Of a stretch of 64,000 nucleotides of DNA, positions 23,928 through 35,951 are shown one piece after another (position 1 is the first letter of the stretch; each line of letters opens with the position of its first letter). The notes under the pieces are model-generated. The model saw only the letters and a list, made by a program, of their open reading frames with translations. It was not told the origin of the DNA and searched no databases. Position numbers and translations under genes: made by a program. The stretch comes from Heloderma charlesbogerti. Lineage: Eukaryota > Chordata > Lepidosauria > Squamata > Helodermatidae. The stretch lies in NCBI GenBank assembly GCA_026122225.1, contig JANEZZ010001951.1:186001-250000 (forward strand), given 5' to 3'.

Positions 23928-24264
23928 GGCCAGTTCACAGGACAAGGTAGCCCACCATGTATGAACGTACTCTTGAGGAACTGTGGTGCATTGCCACCAT
24001 TATGAACATGCAGTGGCAGTTGTCAGGAATTGTGCTGTCCAAACCCACCTGGCGGGGATTATTTGAGGGTTAAATAACCCTCACATAACCCACAACCTAT
24101 TGTAGGGTTATGCGAAGCCCTCAAATAACCTCCACCGGCCAGGTTCACACAACATGACAACCCCTGGTCATACTTCATATTCATAATGGTGGCCAGCATG
24201 CACTGTATCTCCTCAAGGGTAAATTAACCCACTATGGGGTGTTGTATCATGCAAACTGGTTCCC
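23928..24264. repeat. Inverted-repeat element, about 337 bp
   Basis: The left end reads GGCCAGTTCACAGGACAAGG and the reverse complement of the right end reads GGAACCAGTTTGCATGATAC. Internal segments CGGGGATTATTTGAGGGTTA and CCCTCAAATAACCTCCACCG are also inverted relatives. It is non-coding and is a decayed relative of the element at 383-600. Confidence 0.5.
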
Positions 24265-24515
24265 TGTATTTGGTAGAGGTATTTTCCATTTAGAGATTAA
24301 CTGTGTGGCCAACATGCATGTATCCAGATTATTTAATGATAACCTAGTTATTTTAACTTAGTATTTACATTTTTAAAAATCAAATTTAATTTAATTTTTT
24401 TCTTATTTGTTTTCATCAACAATTTTTATTCACCCTGCTATATTGTCTTTCTGTCTTAACTAATTCCTCTGTCTTGCTTTGGCATATTCCACCACCACAT
24501 AAGCACAGAATAACA

Positions 24516-24875
24516 ACAGTCCTATCTAGCCTTTCTCTTTTCAGTTTCAGGCCTTCTCTTATGCGCTCAGTTAGGTGGGTGTCCACACATGAGAGGGCCT
24601 TTTGTGCACTGGCCCCACACTTCTGGAATAAATTGCCACTGCGGGTCCACCATGCTCCATCATTGCAGACTTTTAAGAAGGCTCTGAAAACATACTATTC
24701 TATTTTGGTCTTCCCCTGATATGTTTGCTGCTGTTGTTTTATTGCTGTTTTTATTGTTGTTTTTATCGCTTTTGAAGATTGTATCAGCTTTTATTTTGGG
24801 TTTTATTATCATATGCCGCCTTGGGAGCGCTTCTGCCCTGAAAAGCAGCCAAGAAATATTTTAAATAAATATTTT
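24516..24875 (+). mobile_element. L2-type LINE 3' end
   Basis: It encodes an L2 C-terminal remnant (STHERAFCALAPHFWNKLPL, then HHAPSLQTFKKALKTYYS at about 24640-24700) followed by a T-rich 3' UTR with CATATGCCGCCTTGGGAGCG and an AAATAAATA tail. Confidence 0.75.
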
Positions 24876-25240
24876 TTTGCATGTGACATTAGTCAAGAGA
24901 CAGAAAGTGAAAGTCCAGAACTTTCAAGAAGCAAGATCTGATAGTTAGGTTGGATAGAATCATTTTCATGATATAAAAACTGAAATAAATGTTTAATTGA
25001 TAGATAATTCAGTGTGTGTGTATGACAGAGCCATTAATTTATTTTTGTAAGGCTATACATGTAGGTCTAATATGTTTATGAGGAGATTTAATTGTAATTA
25101 TGCTATAACGCATTAATGTAGAACTCTTCAGCACAGGCAGACCTGCCTTCTTGCACCAATACATGCCCACTCTGCAACCTTTTCTTACTACTTCGATTTT
25201 GTTTGCAGACCCTAGGAAAGTGCTTCATGATTAGGGCATT

Positions 25241-25643
25241 TAGGGAGCAATCCTATGGCCACTAGTCAGCAGGTAGACTGCCATAGGATATGTGGTTTTC
25301 CGGGAATTGACCTTCCCCCCATTCCATGCTGCCTTGCAGGCAGTGTGGAACAGCCCTGTGCTCTGCGCTTGGAAGAAGAGTGCAGAACAGCTTCCAGGGG
25401 GCATTCCGGGGCAGGGAAGGTGATAAAGCCGGTACGACACACCCTGTGTGTTGTCCAGCAGCCTCCTCCCCTGCTCTGCCTTCCTGCGGCTAGATAGCCA
25501 AAATCAGCGGTCTAGCTGCAAATGCAGGGCAGGAGAAGCGCTGAGGGAACAATGCCCTCCGTGCTTCTCCTGCCCTGCATTGGATAGGCGATTGCCTCCC
25601 GAGTTCGGAGGCAGCCACCTATCCCCATAGGATTGTGCCCCTA
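25241..25643. repeat. Multi-hairpin repeat, copy A (403 bp)
   Basis: The ends are inverted: the left is TAGGGAGCAATCCTATGG and the right, reverse-complemented, is TAGGGGCACAATCCTATGGG. Inside are several stem-loops. One is a subterminal CCTATGGC/GCCATAGG pair. One has perfect 19-bp arms (25521-25539 with 25563-25581) plus an inner GAGGG/CCCTC pair. One has 18-bp arms (25582-25599 with 25607-25624) and three mismatches. It is GC-rich and non-coding. Copies B and C are at 43104-43510 and 49081-49510. It is likely a non-autonomous foldback DNA transposon; the TTA/TAA at the ends hints at a TWA target, but no clean duplication is seen. Confidence 0.75.
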
Positions 25644-26950
25644 ATCTGGTGTAGATTTCTCCATAGGCCCTAAACTGCAGGCACTGAGCCAAACTCTCTG
25701 CAGACTTTATGTTGCTGTTCTATATAATCAAACTTGGGCTTTCAGAAGGATCCCCTGTGCACTCTGCTATGGCTGCTACAAGCTACAATCCTGTCCATAG
25801 ACTCAGCATACCTCTTTCCTTCCAACAAATGTTCTAACTTGTGTGTGATTCTGCAGCTTGACATTATTCAATTGCCTTTGCCAGAATAAGATCCTCAATT
25901 TCCACCAATGATTTCTACCAATCATGTAAACCTAGGACAATTTGATCCCTTATTAACAAGTCAGCAAGTTCTCCATAGGTACATGTCCAGCTGAGCCTTT
26001 GCAAATCAGCAACAAAACTCTAAAACGAGTTTGCGTCATTTTGTTTTCTTGTCTGAAAAATTTCTCTCTCAAAAGTCTCATTTTTCCTTGGTGTACAACA
26101 TTCCTCAAATGTGTTAACCCTAATTATATTTAGACTTTTCTTCTGTAGTTAGTAAAAATGTATTAAATCAAAAGCATGGGGCCCTTCAAGATTCAATTAA
26201 AAGGCTATCTTCCCCTTGTCCACCTTCCCCATAGCTCCACTGGCTTCCATGAACAGGTCAAATTGCTAGTTAAATCTCCAGTTAGAAAATCTACTGTATC
26301 TGGGACCCTAAGCTGTTGTTTTTACTCTTTCAAGCTTCACAATCACTCTGTGAATCTGACCCCTGTTTCTGGTACCATGTGTTATATGTATTATGAAGCA
26401 ATGCTGGCAACTGGCATATGCTAACACACACTTGATTGTGCTTTAGTACAAAAGCACTTCCATCTTAACTTCCCCACTTGTGCTGACTCATTCCCTCTCT
26501 GTTGCTGGCTATCCCCCTTCACTCCTAATATATTTTGGTTGTTCCTTCCAGCCATCTCTTAAAGGAGCCTTGCCCGCACAAAGTAGTCTAATTTAGTAAA
26601 GGTGCATGTTTTGCAATACCTGCATTCTTAAGGTAATGCATCTAGATATGAGTGAACTTGGTACAGTATTTCATGCTGGTATTTAGATACTTCCCCCATA
26701 TGTCAAGATACTCAATAGCAGTACACACAACTGAATTTTTATCTTTTGTACAAAAGAATTCATGTTAGCGGAAGAATATTTAAGAAGATTATATATGACA
26801 TGCTTTTTAAAAGAGTGATAAATTTTTGCAACCCAGGGATAGGAATGGCACAGGTTAGACATACACGGGGCTCTGAAGTTTTATATAGAGATCTGTAGTA
26901 TCAATATCTGAGTGGCTGGAAGAGGGTATCTTACTACCTTTCAATACCCT

Positions 26951-27080
26951 GGGCCAGGGATAGGCAACCTCATACCCTGCAGATGCTTTGGACTCCAACT
27001 CCCATCAGCCCCAGCCAGCATAGCCAATTATTAGGGATAGTGGTAATTGTAGTTTAAAATATCTGGAGGGGGCCAGGCTA
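26951..27080. repeat. Palindromic repeat ('ACAACTCCCA' family), copy 2
   Basis: The arms CTTTGGACTCCAACTCCCAT and GTAATTGTAGTTTAAAATAT are imperfect inverted copies around CAGCCCCAGCCAGCATAGCC. GGGATAGGCAACCTC lies at the outer left and GGGGGCCAGGCTAGTG at the outer right. Confidence 0.55.
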
Positions 27081-28635
27081 GTGAAACCTGATCTAAATGC
27101 TAGCATTAACTATTAGAGTAAGTACTTCCAGTTCTAGATGCACTAATTTAAGAATGAAGCCATCACAAAACATATACTTTGGCTGCAGTACAGAGAAGTG
27201 TGACTAGGCCTGCATGCCCCATAATATTTTGGACTTAAACTTTCTAATGCCAAAATTTTGAACAAAAGTCAAGCTGCTATTTGGCAATGTTACAGTATCT
27301 GTTCTTTTCACTGCATTCTGCAAACATCTTTCCTCATGCCATCCTAGTCAGCATCTAAGCAACACTCCTTACATGGTGTCTAATACTCTGGTTCCAATAT
27401 CCCAATACAAAATGCACATGTATCATGTTGGATATAACAGTTGTATGAGTGACTAAATTGCTGCTTTCCCCTTTAAACTGCATGTTAGCAGCAAGTGGGA
27501 TAGGACTGGAATCCTGCTTGCATATGGTTCAAAGAAGAAAGCAGCAATGTATAAACATCCATGCCTTGATATCCGATGCAACCCACGTATATTCTGTACT
27601 AGTATCAACATCCAAGTATTGGCCTCTCATTCTATCATATATGTGAACATTCTTTGATTCCTTCCACTATTCTCCACAGAAGGGGGAAAGGGAAGGGATA
27701 ATCCATCCAACCCTGCCCCCCTTTATGTGGGGGAAAAGTCAAAGCAACAGAGACTTGGCTTCCATCCAGCTAGGGACCCTATTCACTTGTCCCTTGCTCT
27801 TTTCCTCAGAGAAAAAAAGGGGGGAATAGAAGGGACGTCTGTGCTGTTCTGCCATCTTGCTAGGGACAAAGCTGAATGGAAGAAAAATCACCAATTTTTC
27901 TAAGGAAAAGAGAATAAACCAGTAGTATTACAATACTTGACTCTTCTTTTCCCTGGTTCCCTCTTTCACACACTGTAGGAGGACTGAAGGAAGGAGAGTC
28001 AATTATGACATAAAAGGTATACACCTTTTTGATAGACTAATTTAGGAGAAGTTCAGTTACAAGATCAGCATGCTGTCAAGATTCGGGACACAATCCAATC
28101 CACTGTAGATATAGTATCAGCACATGGAAAATTTGCCTAGGTTCAGTACAGCCCCATTCTCCCCACTCCCCATACCTATCTGCATATGCACATCTGTTAG
28201 GGGGAATGGAAAGTCTGTGTGCCCCTGCCATATCCCCCATCCAGCCAAAACAGAAGGGGGGAGCAAATTTCAAGTGCACACCTATATATACATTTCACCA
28301 GCTGTCAGATTTAAGGACTTACATATGATATATTCTAATGTAAAATAATAATTGATAAAAATATTTTGTTTAGTGACACATCTGAATATACTACAGTTAC
28401 TAATTATAGGCAGATTTCATTCTTCAACATTATTTAAATATGGAAAATAATTAAAAGGAGATAAAGAAACACTGTTAGTTTGGGGCCACAATAAAGACTA
28501 AAAAATGTGGCATACACTTTTGTAGGACAGATACAACTTCAAACATGTGATATCCTCTCTTTTCTAGGATGTAAAGAAGGAAAGAGAAATCATTAACACT
28601 ATGCTGTTTCCACAATGCAGCACTAATGGCAGCTT

Positions 28636-28660
28636 GCTCTCTCTCTCTCTCTCTCTCCTC
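28636..28660 (+). repeat. (CT)n microsatellite
   Basis: A run of about ten CT units. Confidence 0.9.
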
Positions 28661-29949
28661 TCAGCGTTCAAGCTATCAGTTCTAACATCTGGGGGGTGGG
28701 GGGGGGAGAAGAAAGGATAGAAGTGTGGGCCCACACAGCCCCCAGAACAGCTCTGTGGAGACCGAGCACATGTGTGCTTTCTCTGTACAATCCACTACAC
28801 CCGGTTCATGTAGGACAACTTGCTGGCTGGCTGCCCTCGTCATCATCTACCTTCTAAAAAGCAAGAATAGATCAAGACAGGCAGGACTCACAGCGAAGAA
28901 CATTCCATAACAGAAAAGATATACCAAAAGCTGAACATTTATTATAGAATTTATAACTCCATTTCCTCTCTAAATGGAGATGCTCAGTGTAGCTTACATC
29001 AGAGATGGGAAGACTTTTGGTTTGTGGGATCTATTTTGAGGGTTTTGGCCAGAGCCTTGAGATCCACCTACCAGAGCCAATCATAAAGTGGTGGCTGTCA
29101 TTATGATAAGCACTGTGTGTATACACGCACGCATGAACGCACAGAGGGTTTGTATACTGAAGGACTCTTGAGGACCCCTGCAGAGAGACTCATATTGCAC
29201 CTGGCAATGGAATCCCTGTCAATGAAGACTGAGCACTCAGAGTCGGGGGGCGGGGGGGATAAATCTCACCACAAAATGGTCCATTGATAAGTGCAGCACT
29301 TTCCACCATAGAAGTGAACAGCTACCATTCATTTATATGGGAGGAAAGGGGATATACATAGCTAAACTTATTCCTTGCCCCCAAGTCATTAAAAATGAAG
29401 CCTGCTCCTATCTACACAGCCTCATCTTAGATTTCTAGTTTTGCAGAGGGATGGAGAACTTCATTTGGTTTGCATTTTAATGTGAACCTACCCGAACCAA
29501 TATATGAACTGAAATGCAGTTATCCTTCACTAATTCACATTTCTCTGAATTTTGTGATGCAATTTCCAATAAAAAAATGTATTAAAATGTGTATATTGGA
29601 GGAAAAGTGGGCACAAAAATAACATATAAATACTAGAGAAAAGTCCTTTTAAAATGTGCATATTAGGCAAAAATATGTACAAAAATGTGTATGAATTTTC
29701 TTGCAGACGTTTTAAAAAAATGCGAACTAATGCAGAAATGGAACAAAATGAACTTAAAGACTGGAAAGTGGAGAAACTGAAATTGACAGATTTGTCTGTT
29801 TCTACATGTTGGTCATGCTAGAATGTGGATAGAATGTTGGGAACTAGGGTTTTAGATTGGGTAGGCAGACCTAAGAGCCCTACTGGATCAGACGAAAAGC
29901 CCTTCTAGTCTAGCAACCTGATTCTCCAAGTGACCAACCAAATGCTTAT

Positions 29950-30038
29950 GGCAGCCTCCTCCAACCTCTTGCCCTCCAGGGGCTGATGGGAGTTGAAGTC
30001 CAAAACACCTAGGGGGCACCAGGTTGGGGAAGGCTGCC
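29950..30038. repeat. Palindromic repeat ('ACAACTCCCA' family), copy 3, with clear terminal inverted repeats
   Basis: The left terminus GGCAGCCTCCTCCAACCTCT and the reverse complement of the right terminus GGCAGCCTTCCCCAACCTGG match over about 27 bp, followed by TGCCCTCC/GTGCCCCC. The interior keeps only GGGCTGATGGGAGTTGAAGT, so this copy has one central arm. Confidence 0.6.
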
Positions 30039-30410
30039 ATGGATCATAGTCTGAACACAGGCTGTCAGTCCAGAGCATTGTCAGTCCAGTGACTGTTATC
30101 TCAGTGTAATGCAAACCTATGATTACTGATTCTAAAAAAATATTAATATGTCCTCCATGAAAAACACTGAGGTTTAAAACCTAACAATGCTCAAGTTCCA
30201 AAAGTTGGAGTATTTTAAAATTATACTTGTGTTTAGTTCCACATTAAATAAAATAAGTTTTAAATTGAAATATTCCAGTTTAATATGCTTAAGGACAGGG
30301 GTTACTTGCTATTTCCAGTTGTGGGAAAAGTAAATTTAGGTAGACGGGCAAAAACTACTTTTGTAGAAAATCCCTTGAGGTCATAGACTTTCTCTGTTTA
30401 GTGTAATGCA

Positions 30411-30738
30411 GTGGGCTGGTTTGGACAAGTCAAGATATGAATGGGTTTGCAGATGCGCATACAGCCTCTTCGCTCCTCCCTTTGTGGCAGGAGTGAACAA
30501 GCCAGAAAGCTTTCCATTAAGTTTCCTGTTCTGTCCAATTGGAAACTATGGTTAATGGGTTTGGAATAAGCCAGGATATAAGGTTATGGTTTGAAATTGG
30601 ATTCATATCCTGGCTTGTTCACCCAGTTTGGATGAAATGGGAAACCATAGTTGATGGAAGATTTTCCCAGCTTCTTCACTTGTGTGGAGGGAAGAGCGAA
30701 AAGGCTCATGTTTAGTCAAAATCTTGGCTTATCAAGCT
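30411..30738. repeat. Inverted-repeat element, about 328 bp
   Basis: The left end GGTTTGGACAAGTCAAGATA matches the reverse complement of the right end GCTTGATAAGCCAAGATTTT. Internal inverted segments occur too (GGAAACTATGGTTAATGG near 30540, GGGAAACCATAGTTGATGG near 30640, and CCAGGATATAAGG against CATATCCTGG). It is non-coding and ends about 160 bp before AFDN exon 2. Confidence 0.5.
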
Positions 30739-30898
30739 GAGATACAATCATTTGAACACTGGCAACGTGACCTGAATATTTGAAAAGAACCCATTGTGTT
30801 GGAGACACAAACCATTAATAAATGTGTAGAAATAAATGCCTACATGAAAAAACATATCGGGGCCAGAATTTTATTCACTTTATTTTATTTGATTACAG

Positions 30899-31094
30899 GA
30901 CCTGGAATTTCATGGAGTTATGAGATTTTATTTTCAAGACAAAGCAGCTGGAAATTTTGCAACAAAGTGTATCCGTGTGTCTAGCACTGCCACGACTCAG
31001 GACGTGATAGAAACACTTGCGGAGAAATTCCGGCCAGATATGCGAATGCTATCATCCCCTAAATACTCGCTTTATGAAGTGCACGTCAGTGGAG
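30899..31094 (+). CDS. AFDN: AFDN coding exon 2: start of RA1 domain
   Basis: The 196-nt exon encodes DLEFHGVMRFYFQDKAAGNF, TTQDVIETLAEKFRPDM and SPKYSLYEVHVSG, about residues 36-100 by afadin numbering. This is most of the first Ras-association domain, a ubiquitin-like fold that binds Ras- and Rap1-GTP. Afadin is a cytoplasmic scaffold that links nectins to F-actin at adherens junctions. The acceptor is TTGATTACAG and the donor is GGAG|GTTAGT. The exon starts in phase 0 and ends one base into a codon. A start 35 codons upstream is expected in exon 1, outside the window. There are no stops and the protein is nearly identical to what I recall of mammalian afadin, so I regard it as functional. 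Confidence 0.96.
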
Positions 31095-31237
31095 GTTAGT
31101 GTATTCTGTTTGGGTCTCCTTAAAAAAAATACACAGAAAGAGAGAGATTTCACTTTGAAGGTTAGTTTCACTCAGCTTTAGCAGTTACCTTTACTTTAAA
31201 ATAAGGGTCATCAGCTGGCAGTAACTTCTGTTTTAGT

Positions 31238-31283
31238 TATGGAGTGGTATATAAATATTGTAAATAAATAAATAAATATTTAA
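31238..31283 (+). mobile_element. L2 LINE 3' tail only
   Basis: It carries GGAGTGGTATATAAATATTG followed by AAATA repeats, identical to the end of the L2 at 20150-21412. This is an extremely 5'-truncated insertion. Confidence 0.7.
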
Positions 31284-31905
31284 AATGTAAGAATTTAGAA
31301 CACAAAAGCTACAACAATTTTACAAAATCGGAGTGTTCAGATTCAAAATTTACGATTTTGGGGCTCAGGAAGAAAAATAAATCTCCAAAAATCTCCAAAT
31401 AGAGGAAGATCTTATATATTTTTTTAAATAATTGTAGTCTTGTTCTGAAGTGGGTCTATATAGGAAGGATGCTCGGTATGTTCGGGTTACATCTGTAAAG
31501 AAGGATTTCTTTTTTTAGTCAATGCTGTCAATCAGTCCACACATTGATGGTCATCTGAATTCTTGAATGCTAAAGGACTGATTAATGGAACTACCCTTGA
31601 AAATGGATTGGAAATCTCAACTGGCTCAGAATGTGGCAGTCCATCTCCTAATGGGAATAGGGATGGACATGCACAACCTGTTTTCTTTCCCCTGTGATTT
31701 ATTTTTAGGGCCTACTCAGGATACCAGTACTTCCTACAATCTGGGCCTAGCTCACTTAGGAGGAGCCTCTCTCCAAAGTGAGCTCTTATGTCTGCCATAA
31801 TAAGTAAGAGAGGCCTTGTTGAAACCCCTTTCCCTTAGGGAGGTGAAATTTTGTTGGAGGAGATTAAGTTGCTCTTTGAAATAAAAGCATTCCTGTCAGA
31901 AGCAG

Positions 31906-32372
31906 TGACCTGGTTCACACATAACCCTAACACATGGTTTATTTAACACATGGTTTGTTGGGTTCATCTGGTAGATGATCAGACAAATCATGGTTTGTTT
32001 TCTGAATCCCTGGGTTGTTTCCTTCCCTCTTAATTCGCTTCCTCCCTCCCTGTATCCCAAATGCCTTTGCAGTGCTGTAGTACTGGCATAAAGAGCAGCT
32101 GGGTTTTTTTGTTTTGTTTTTATCACTCTTCCTGCAGCATCTGTAGCCTGATGAAAGAACCCGTGAGCAACACACAGTTCTGGGTTTACATATAACGACA
32201 ACCCATTGTTTAAACAACTCATAGTATACAACCCAACAACAAACCATGGGTTCTTTTTCTGAGTTGTTCATGGTTTGTTAGCATGGCTAGGTTCGTATGT
32301 CATGACAGTCCAGAATTCAACAACCCATGGGTAAAATAAACCATATGTTAGCGATATGTATGAACCAGGTCA
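31906..32372. repeat. Terminal-inverted-repeat element, 467 bp
   Basis: The left terminus starts TGACCTGGTTCACACATAAC and the reverse complement of the right starts TGACCTGGTTCATACATATC. The ends match at about 35 of 39 positions and run on into ATGGTTTATTT. Further internal inverted segments carry the ACCATGGTTT theme (AACAAACCATGGGTTC near 32238; CATGGTTTGTTAGCATGG near 32270). There is no coding capacity, so this is a non-autonomous DNA transposon, perhaps hAT-like. No convincing duplication flanks it. Confidence 0.65.
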
Positions 32373-33671
32373 ATGTGTTGCCTAGTATTACTTTGCCTAT
32401 TGTTTAAGCGTGAAGTGAAAGGGGTTTTGTACATTTCACTTGATACATGTGATAAAAGTTTGTATATTGTTGTTTTTTTAATCCCACTGAGTTTCATCTA
32501 GAAATGGGGAAAGGGAAATGTTTTAGATCTATAACATTGTAATTAAAATATATTGAATGAAAAGAGAATATCTAGAGCTGCTAGTTTTGTAAGGCTCATT
32601 GTCTTGTAACTTCACCAGGGTTCTCAATTTAAAAAATCGCCCAGGCTTTTCTATTCTGCAAGTTTCTTATAACTTGAATCTTTTACCTTGTGTTGTCTTG
32701 TGTCTTTGTATTTGGGTTTTTAATAAGAAATAATTGTTATTTTCTTCATTCTTGTCAGATCCTTTGGTATTCTAAATAATTCAAGCATCTTTGTGGAATT
32801 TAAACAGCTTTGATTTATTGAGGTAGCAATGTACAATAGTGATAAATGTGGCATAATAACTTTATCTAAGAGTCCAACTTCTGAGGAGGTTAAATGAACA
32901 CTTTATATACTATAGTAGGCAAGAGTAGGTTGAAGCTCATGGGAAATGAATTAAAACCAGTGGTGGGTACTGAACTTTTTATGCAAGGTTTTTTTCTAGT
33001 TTCATAGAGAATTAGGAAGGGGAAAAGGTGGTTGTTGCTTATCAAGAGAGCAAGTTTTTTGAATCTGTGGAGAAAATGGTTTTCTGTGTATTTAGAGGAA
33101 AATAAATCTGGGGAAACAGAGAAATAATGCAAATTATTTAGCCTTAAGAACATGGAATATATTATGTGTACCTTGGGAAATTAGCACAAAAATTAGTACT
33201 GTTCAGTACATTTATGAAATTACAACTCTTCTGACAATAAATATACCCAGTCATAGATAGAGTTGTAAGCCATTGCACTCTTACATAAGCATCCTTTTCT
33301 GCCACTTGGCAAACAGGAAAAAAAGAAGTTGAGAATAGAATCATCAACTTTGTGGTAAACACAAAGGAAGGCCATAGTTGAGCTTAAAATGTAGACCTCA
33401 ACATTATCTTACACAAGCAGAAGGTATATTTCTATAGAGAGCTCAGAAATGTGCATCCGTATAAAGTAATTAACCAATCATGGTATTAAAAATAACAGTG
33501 GATTGGATATTAAGCCAAACTCTAATATCTATTTCTTTTTTTTTAAAGTATCTTCCTCCTTTCCCCTCTGTTTGTCCAGGCTGTAATGCACCAAGGATTT
33601 ACATTGGTTTATACTATGCAGGCAAAGTAATTAATTTATTTTAAAACATTTTAGGCATAATTTATGAAGCA

Positions 33672-33812
33672 TTTTTATTATTCTGGACCTCTCAGCATTT
33701 GATAAAATTGATCATTGGCTTCTTCTGAAGTGCTTGGAAGAGTTGGGGTTGTGGGGCTGCTTTGCGGTGGTTCTAGTACTCTGTTGGTGTATGGATGGTC
33801 TCCAGGCTAGGT
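33672..33812 (+). mobile_element. L2 LINE reverse transcriptase remnant
   Basis: The text resembles the L2 palm segment just before HDILL (GACCTCTCAGCATTTGATAA, then TTGATCATTGGCTTCTTCTG and GAAGAGTTGGGGTTGTGGGG). No tail or open frame remains. Confidence 0.55.
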
Positions 33813-33916
33813 TTTAAGGCGGGGGAGTATGCTGATAAAGTTTTTTAGCTATTCACCTCCTTAGAAGTAGCCCCCTCCCAATTCCTTCCCTGCCTAGTTC
33901 AAGCATGAGGCATGCT

Positions 33917-33975
33917 TCTCTCTCTCTCTCTCTCTCTCTTCCTCCCTCTCTCCCTCCCTCCCTCCCCCTCTCTGA
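33917..33975 (+). repeat. (CT)n / (CCCT)n low-complexity tract
   Basis: A TCTC run of about 22 bp is followed by CCCT-type units ending CCCTCTCTG. Confidence 0.85.
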
Positions 33976-34813
33976 AAAAAAATCTACTTTGACCTATTAT
34001 TCTCTTCAGTGTTTTTGTCTTACCTTTTTTCTATTTCTAACACACACGCAAACAGAGCTACTTATCCCTTCCTCTTGTGAGGCACAGGGTTGAAGTGAGG
34101 CAAAGGTCTAATGGCCACACAATCAGGTTCCACTCAACATCACAGCTCATTCTAGCAGGGCAGCAGTTAAACCAGTGCACCAGTTTCTGAAATCTGCCAG
34201 ATTGCTACTTGGTCCTCAGCAAACACATTCACAAAACACTACACGTTTAGATACCTTATGTTCCATAGAGGCAGCACTGGGGAGGAGCTGCAAATGTACT
34301 TCCTCCATAACAGAACAGCCACACATCCTACCCAATCATCAAACTGCTTTTTACATCCCAACCTGGAAACACTTGTACCCAACAGAGAAAGGAACATTGG
34401 CACTTAGTGTGAAGGTTTCTTTTTGTTTGATGTACAGAGGGTCACCATGCCCCACCCCTGCATTTAGTAGCGGTTCCTCTCTTGTCATTATGTTCTCTAC
34501 AGACATTCCTGCAACATAATAAGCAGGTACCACACATTCCTCAAGGACTCTTTCTCCCAGATCTCTCATCTGTTAAAATTGATTTCTGATCTTAACCTTT
34601 TGACTCATAAACTTGGCCATGTTTTGGAACTGGAAGGGGCTCCTTCTAAGAAGGCAAAAATCTTAAAGCTTCATTAGCATACTGCCTGCCTCTTGAGCTA
34701 GGAGGAGGATTAAAGCGCATCCTGGAGACCCTTCATACACCATCAAGAAGAAACCTTCTTGGTAAGTGTCAGTGTTCCTTTCTACCTGACTGGTTGATAG
34801 TATTAGCTAATGA

Positions 34814-35066
34814 TGAGAGCCAGTGTGGGGTAGTGGCAAGAGTGTTGGACTAGGAGCTGGGAGATCCAGGTTCTAGTTCCCACTCGGCCATGGAAGTTCA
34901 CTGGGCGACTTTGGGCCAGTCACAGACTCTCAGCCCAACCCACCTCACAGGGTTGTTGTTGTGAGGATAAAATGGAGAGGAGGAGGATAATGTAAGCCGC
35001 CTTGGGTTCCTTGCAAGAGGAAAAAAGGCGGGATATAAATGCAATAAATGCAATAAAAATAAATAA
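34814..35066 (+). repeat. tRNA-derived SINE with L2-like tail, copy 2
   Basis: It starts GAGAGCCAGTGTGGGGTAGT with A box and B box (GGTTCTAGTTCC) as in copy 1, the GGGCCAGTCACAGACTCTCA body and a GCGGGATATAAATGCAATAA tail. It keeps the 5' GAGAGCCAGTGTG that copy 1 lacks. Confidence 0.8.
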
Positions 35067-35698
35067 TGATGGGCAAAATTACCTTAACAGAAATTGTAAT
35101 TTGCTCGTCAGGCTCCAAATTCCTCTGTCCAATCTCAGATGGAAGTTCTCCACTATTCTGAGCTCTCATTTTGTATATACGAACTGCTACATAAGCACAG
35201 ATCTCCTCCTTGCCTGCCAGCCAGCCACCCGAATCTGTATTGCCTCCTCCTTGAAATGCCTTGTGTGGGCATGGGTAGCAAGCATGGCTGTCTTCAGAGA
35301 AAGTGCTTCAGCACAGCAGCTTCTTCCTGGAATGCCCCTGTGAGGTGCCCTGGCATGATCACATGACAATTTTAGGAAGTGTTTGTTGACCTGAAACACT
35401 GTCTCTGAAGACAACTGCACTGCTACAGACACAAAAAGAGGCTTCCTAAACTAGTAAGAACTTTAGAAACGCTTCTTTCTAACTGAAAGGTCTGAGAAAA
35501 AAAGTCATGCTGACTATGCAGGCTCTTATAATCAATCTGCATTTGAATAACAAAGTTTGTTGGACAGCCATCCAAACTTGGTACACATATGAGCATTATG
35601 AACATAGCAGATTCGGCTTATGAGCCATCTCATTTCAAGTTTCATCTGCATCACTACTATTACCTAGCTACACTTTCATCCCTTAAGAAGTAACCTTG

Positions 35699-35951
35699 GT
35701 GTATGGTGCCTTGGGGTTCTATCTTGTCACAAATACTGTTTAACATTTTATAATAAAGCTGCTGGATTAAATTGCTGGGAAAACTGGAGTGAAGTGCAAT
35801 CATTATGCTGATGGCACTCATATTTTCTTCTTGGCTCATTTAGAAACATGAGTCTTGACTGAACAAGTTGGTGCATTAGTGCAGTAGTGGACTGGATGAG
35901 ACCCAGTGTACTGAAGCTGAATCCAGATGAGGCAGAGCTAATGATAGCTGA
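35699..35951 (+). mobile_element. L2 LINE reverse transcriptase remnant (GVPQG to YADD region)
   Basis: GGTGTATGGTGCCTTGGGGT corresponds to the GVPQG box and AATCATTATGCTGATGGCAC to the YADD box, here reading Y-A-D-G. It ends after CTGAAGCTGAATCCAGATGA (KLNPD/G-type segment). Stops are frequent. Confidence 0.7.

Larger units (their letters stand above)
1..30898 (+). other. AFDN: AFDN intron 1 (3' portion)
   Basis: The stretch ends in a polypyrimidine-rich TTTATTTGATTACAG acceptor just before the exon that starts DLEFHGV. Afadin's first coding exon should encode about 35 residues ending just before that aspartate, and nothing like it is present upstream, so this is inferred to be the downstream part of a long first intron. 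Named repeats inside are listed separately. I recognise nothing in 1-380, 602-930, 1092-1734, 1825-3212, 7450-8505, 10580-12855, 13116-15828, 15916-16635, 17761-18430, 21415-22260, 22566-23927, 24265-24515, 24876-25240, 25644-26950, 27081-28635, 28661-29949 and 30039-30410 beyond low-complexity or very diverged repeat-like sequence. Confidence 0.8.

Noticed and set aside
1..30898. AFDN first coding exon
   Set aside because: No sequence encoding the expected N-terminal residues before DLEFHGV was found on the + strand; it is presumed to lie upstream.
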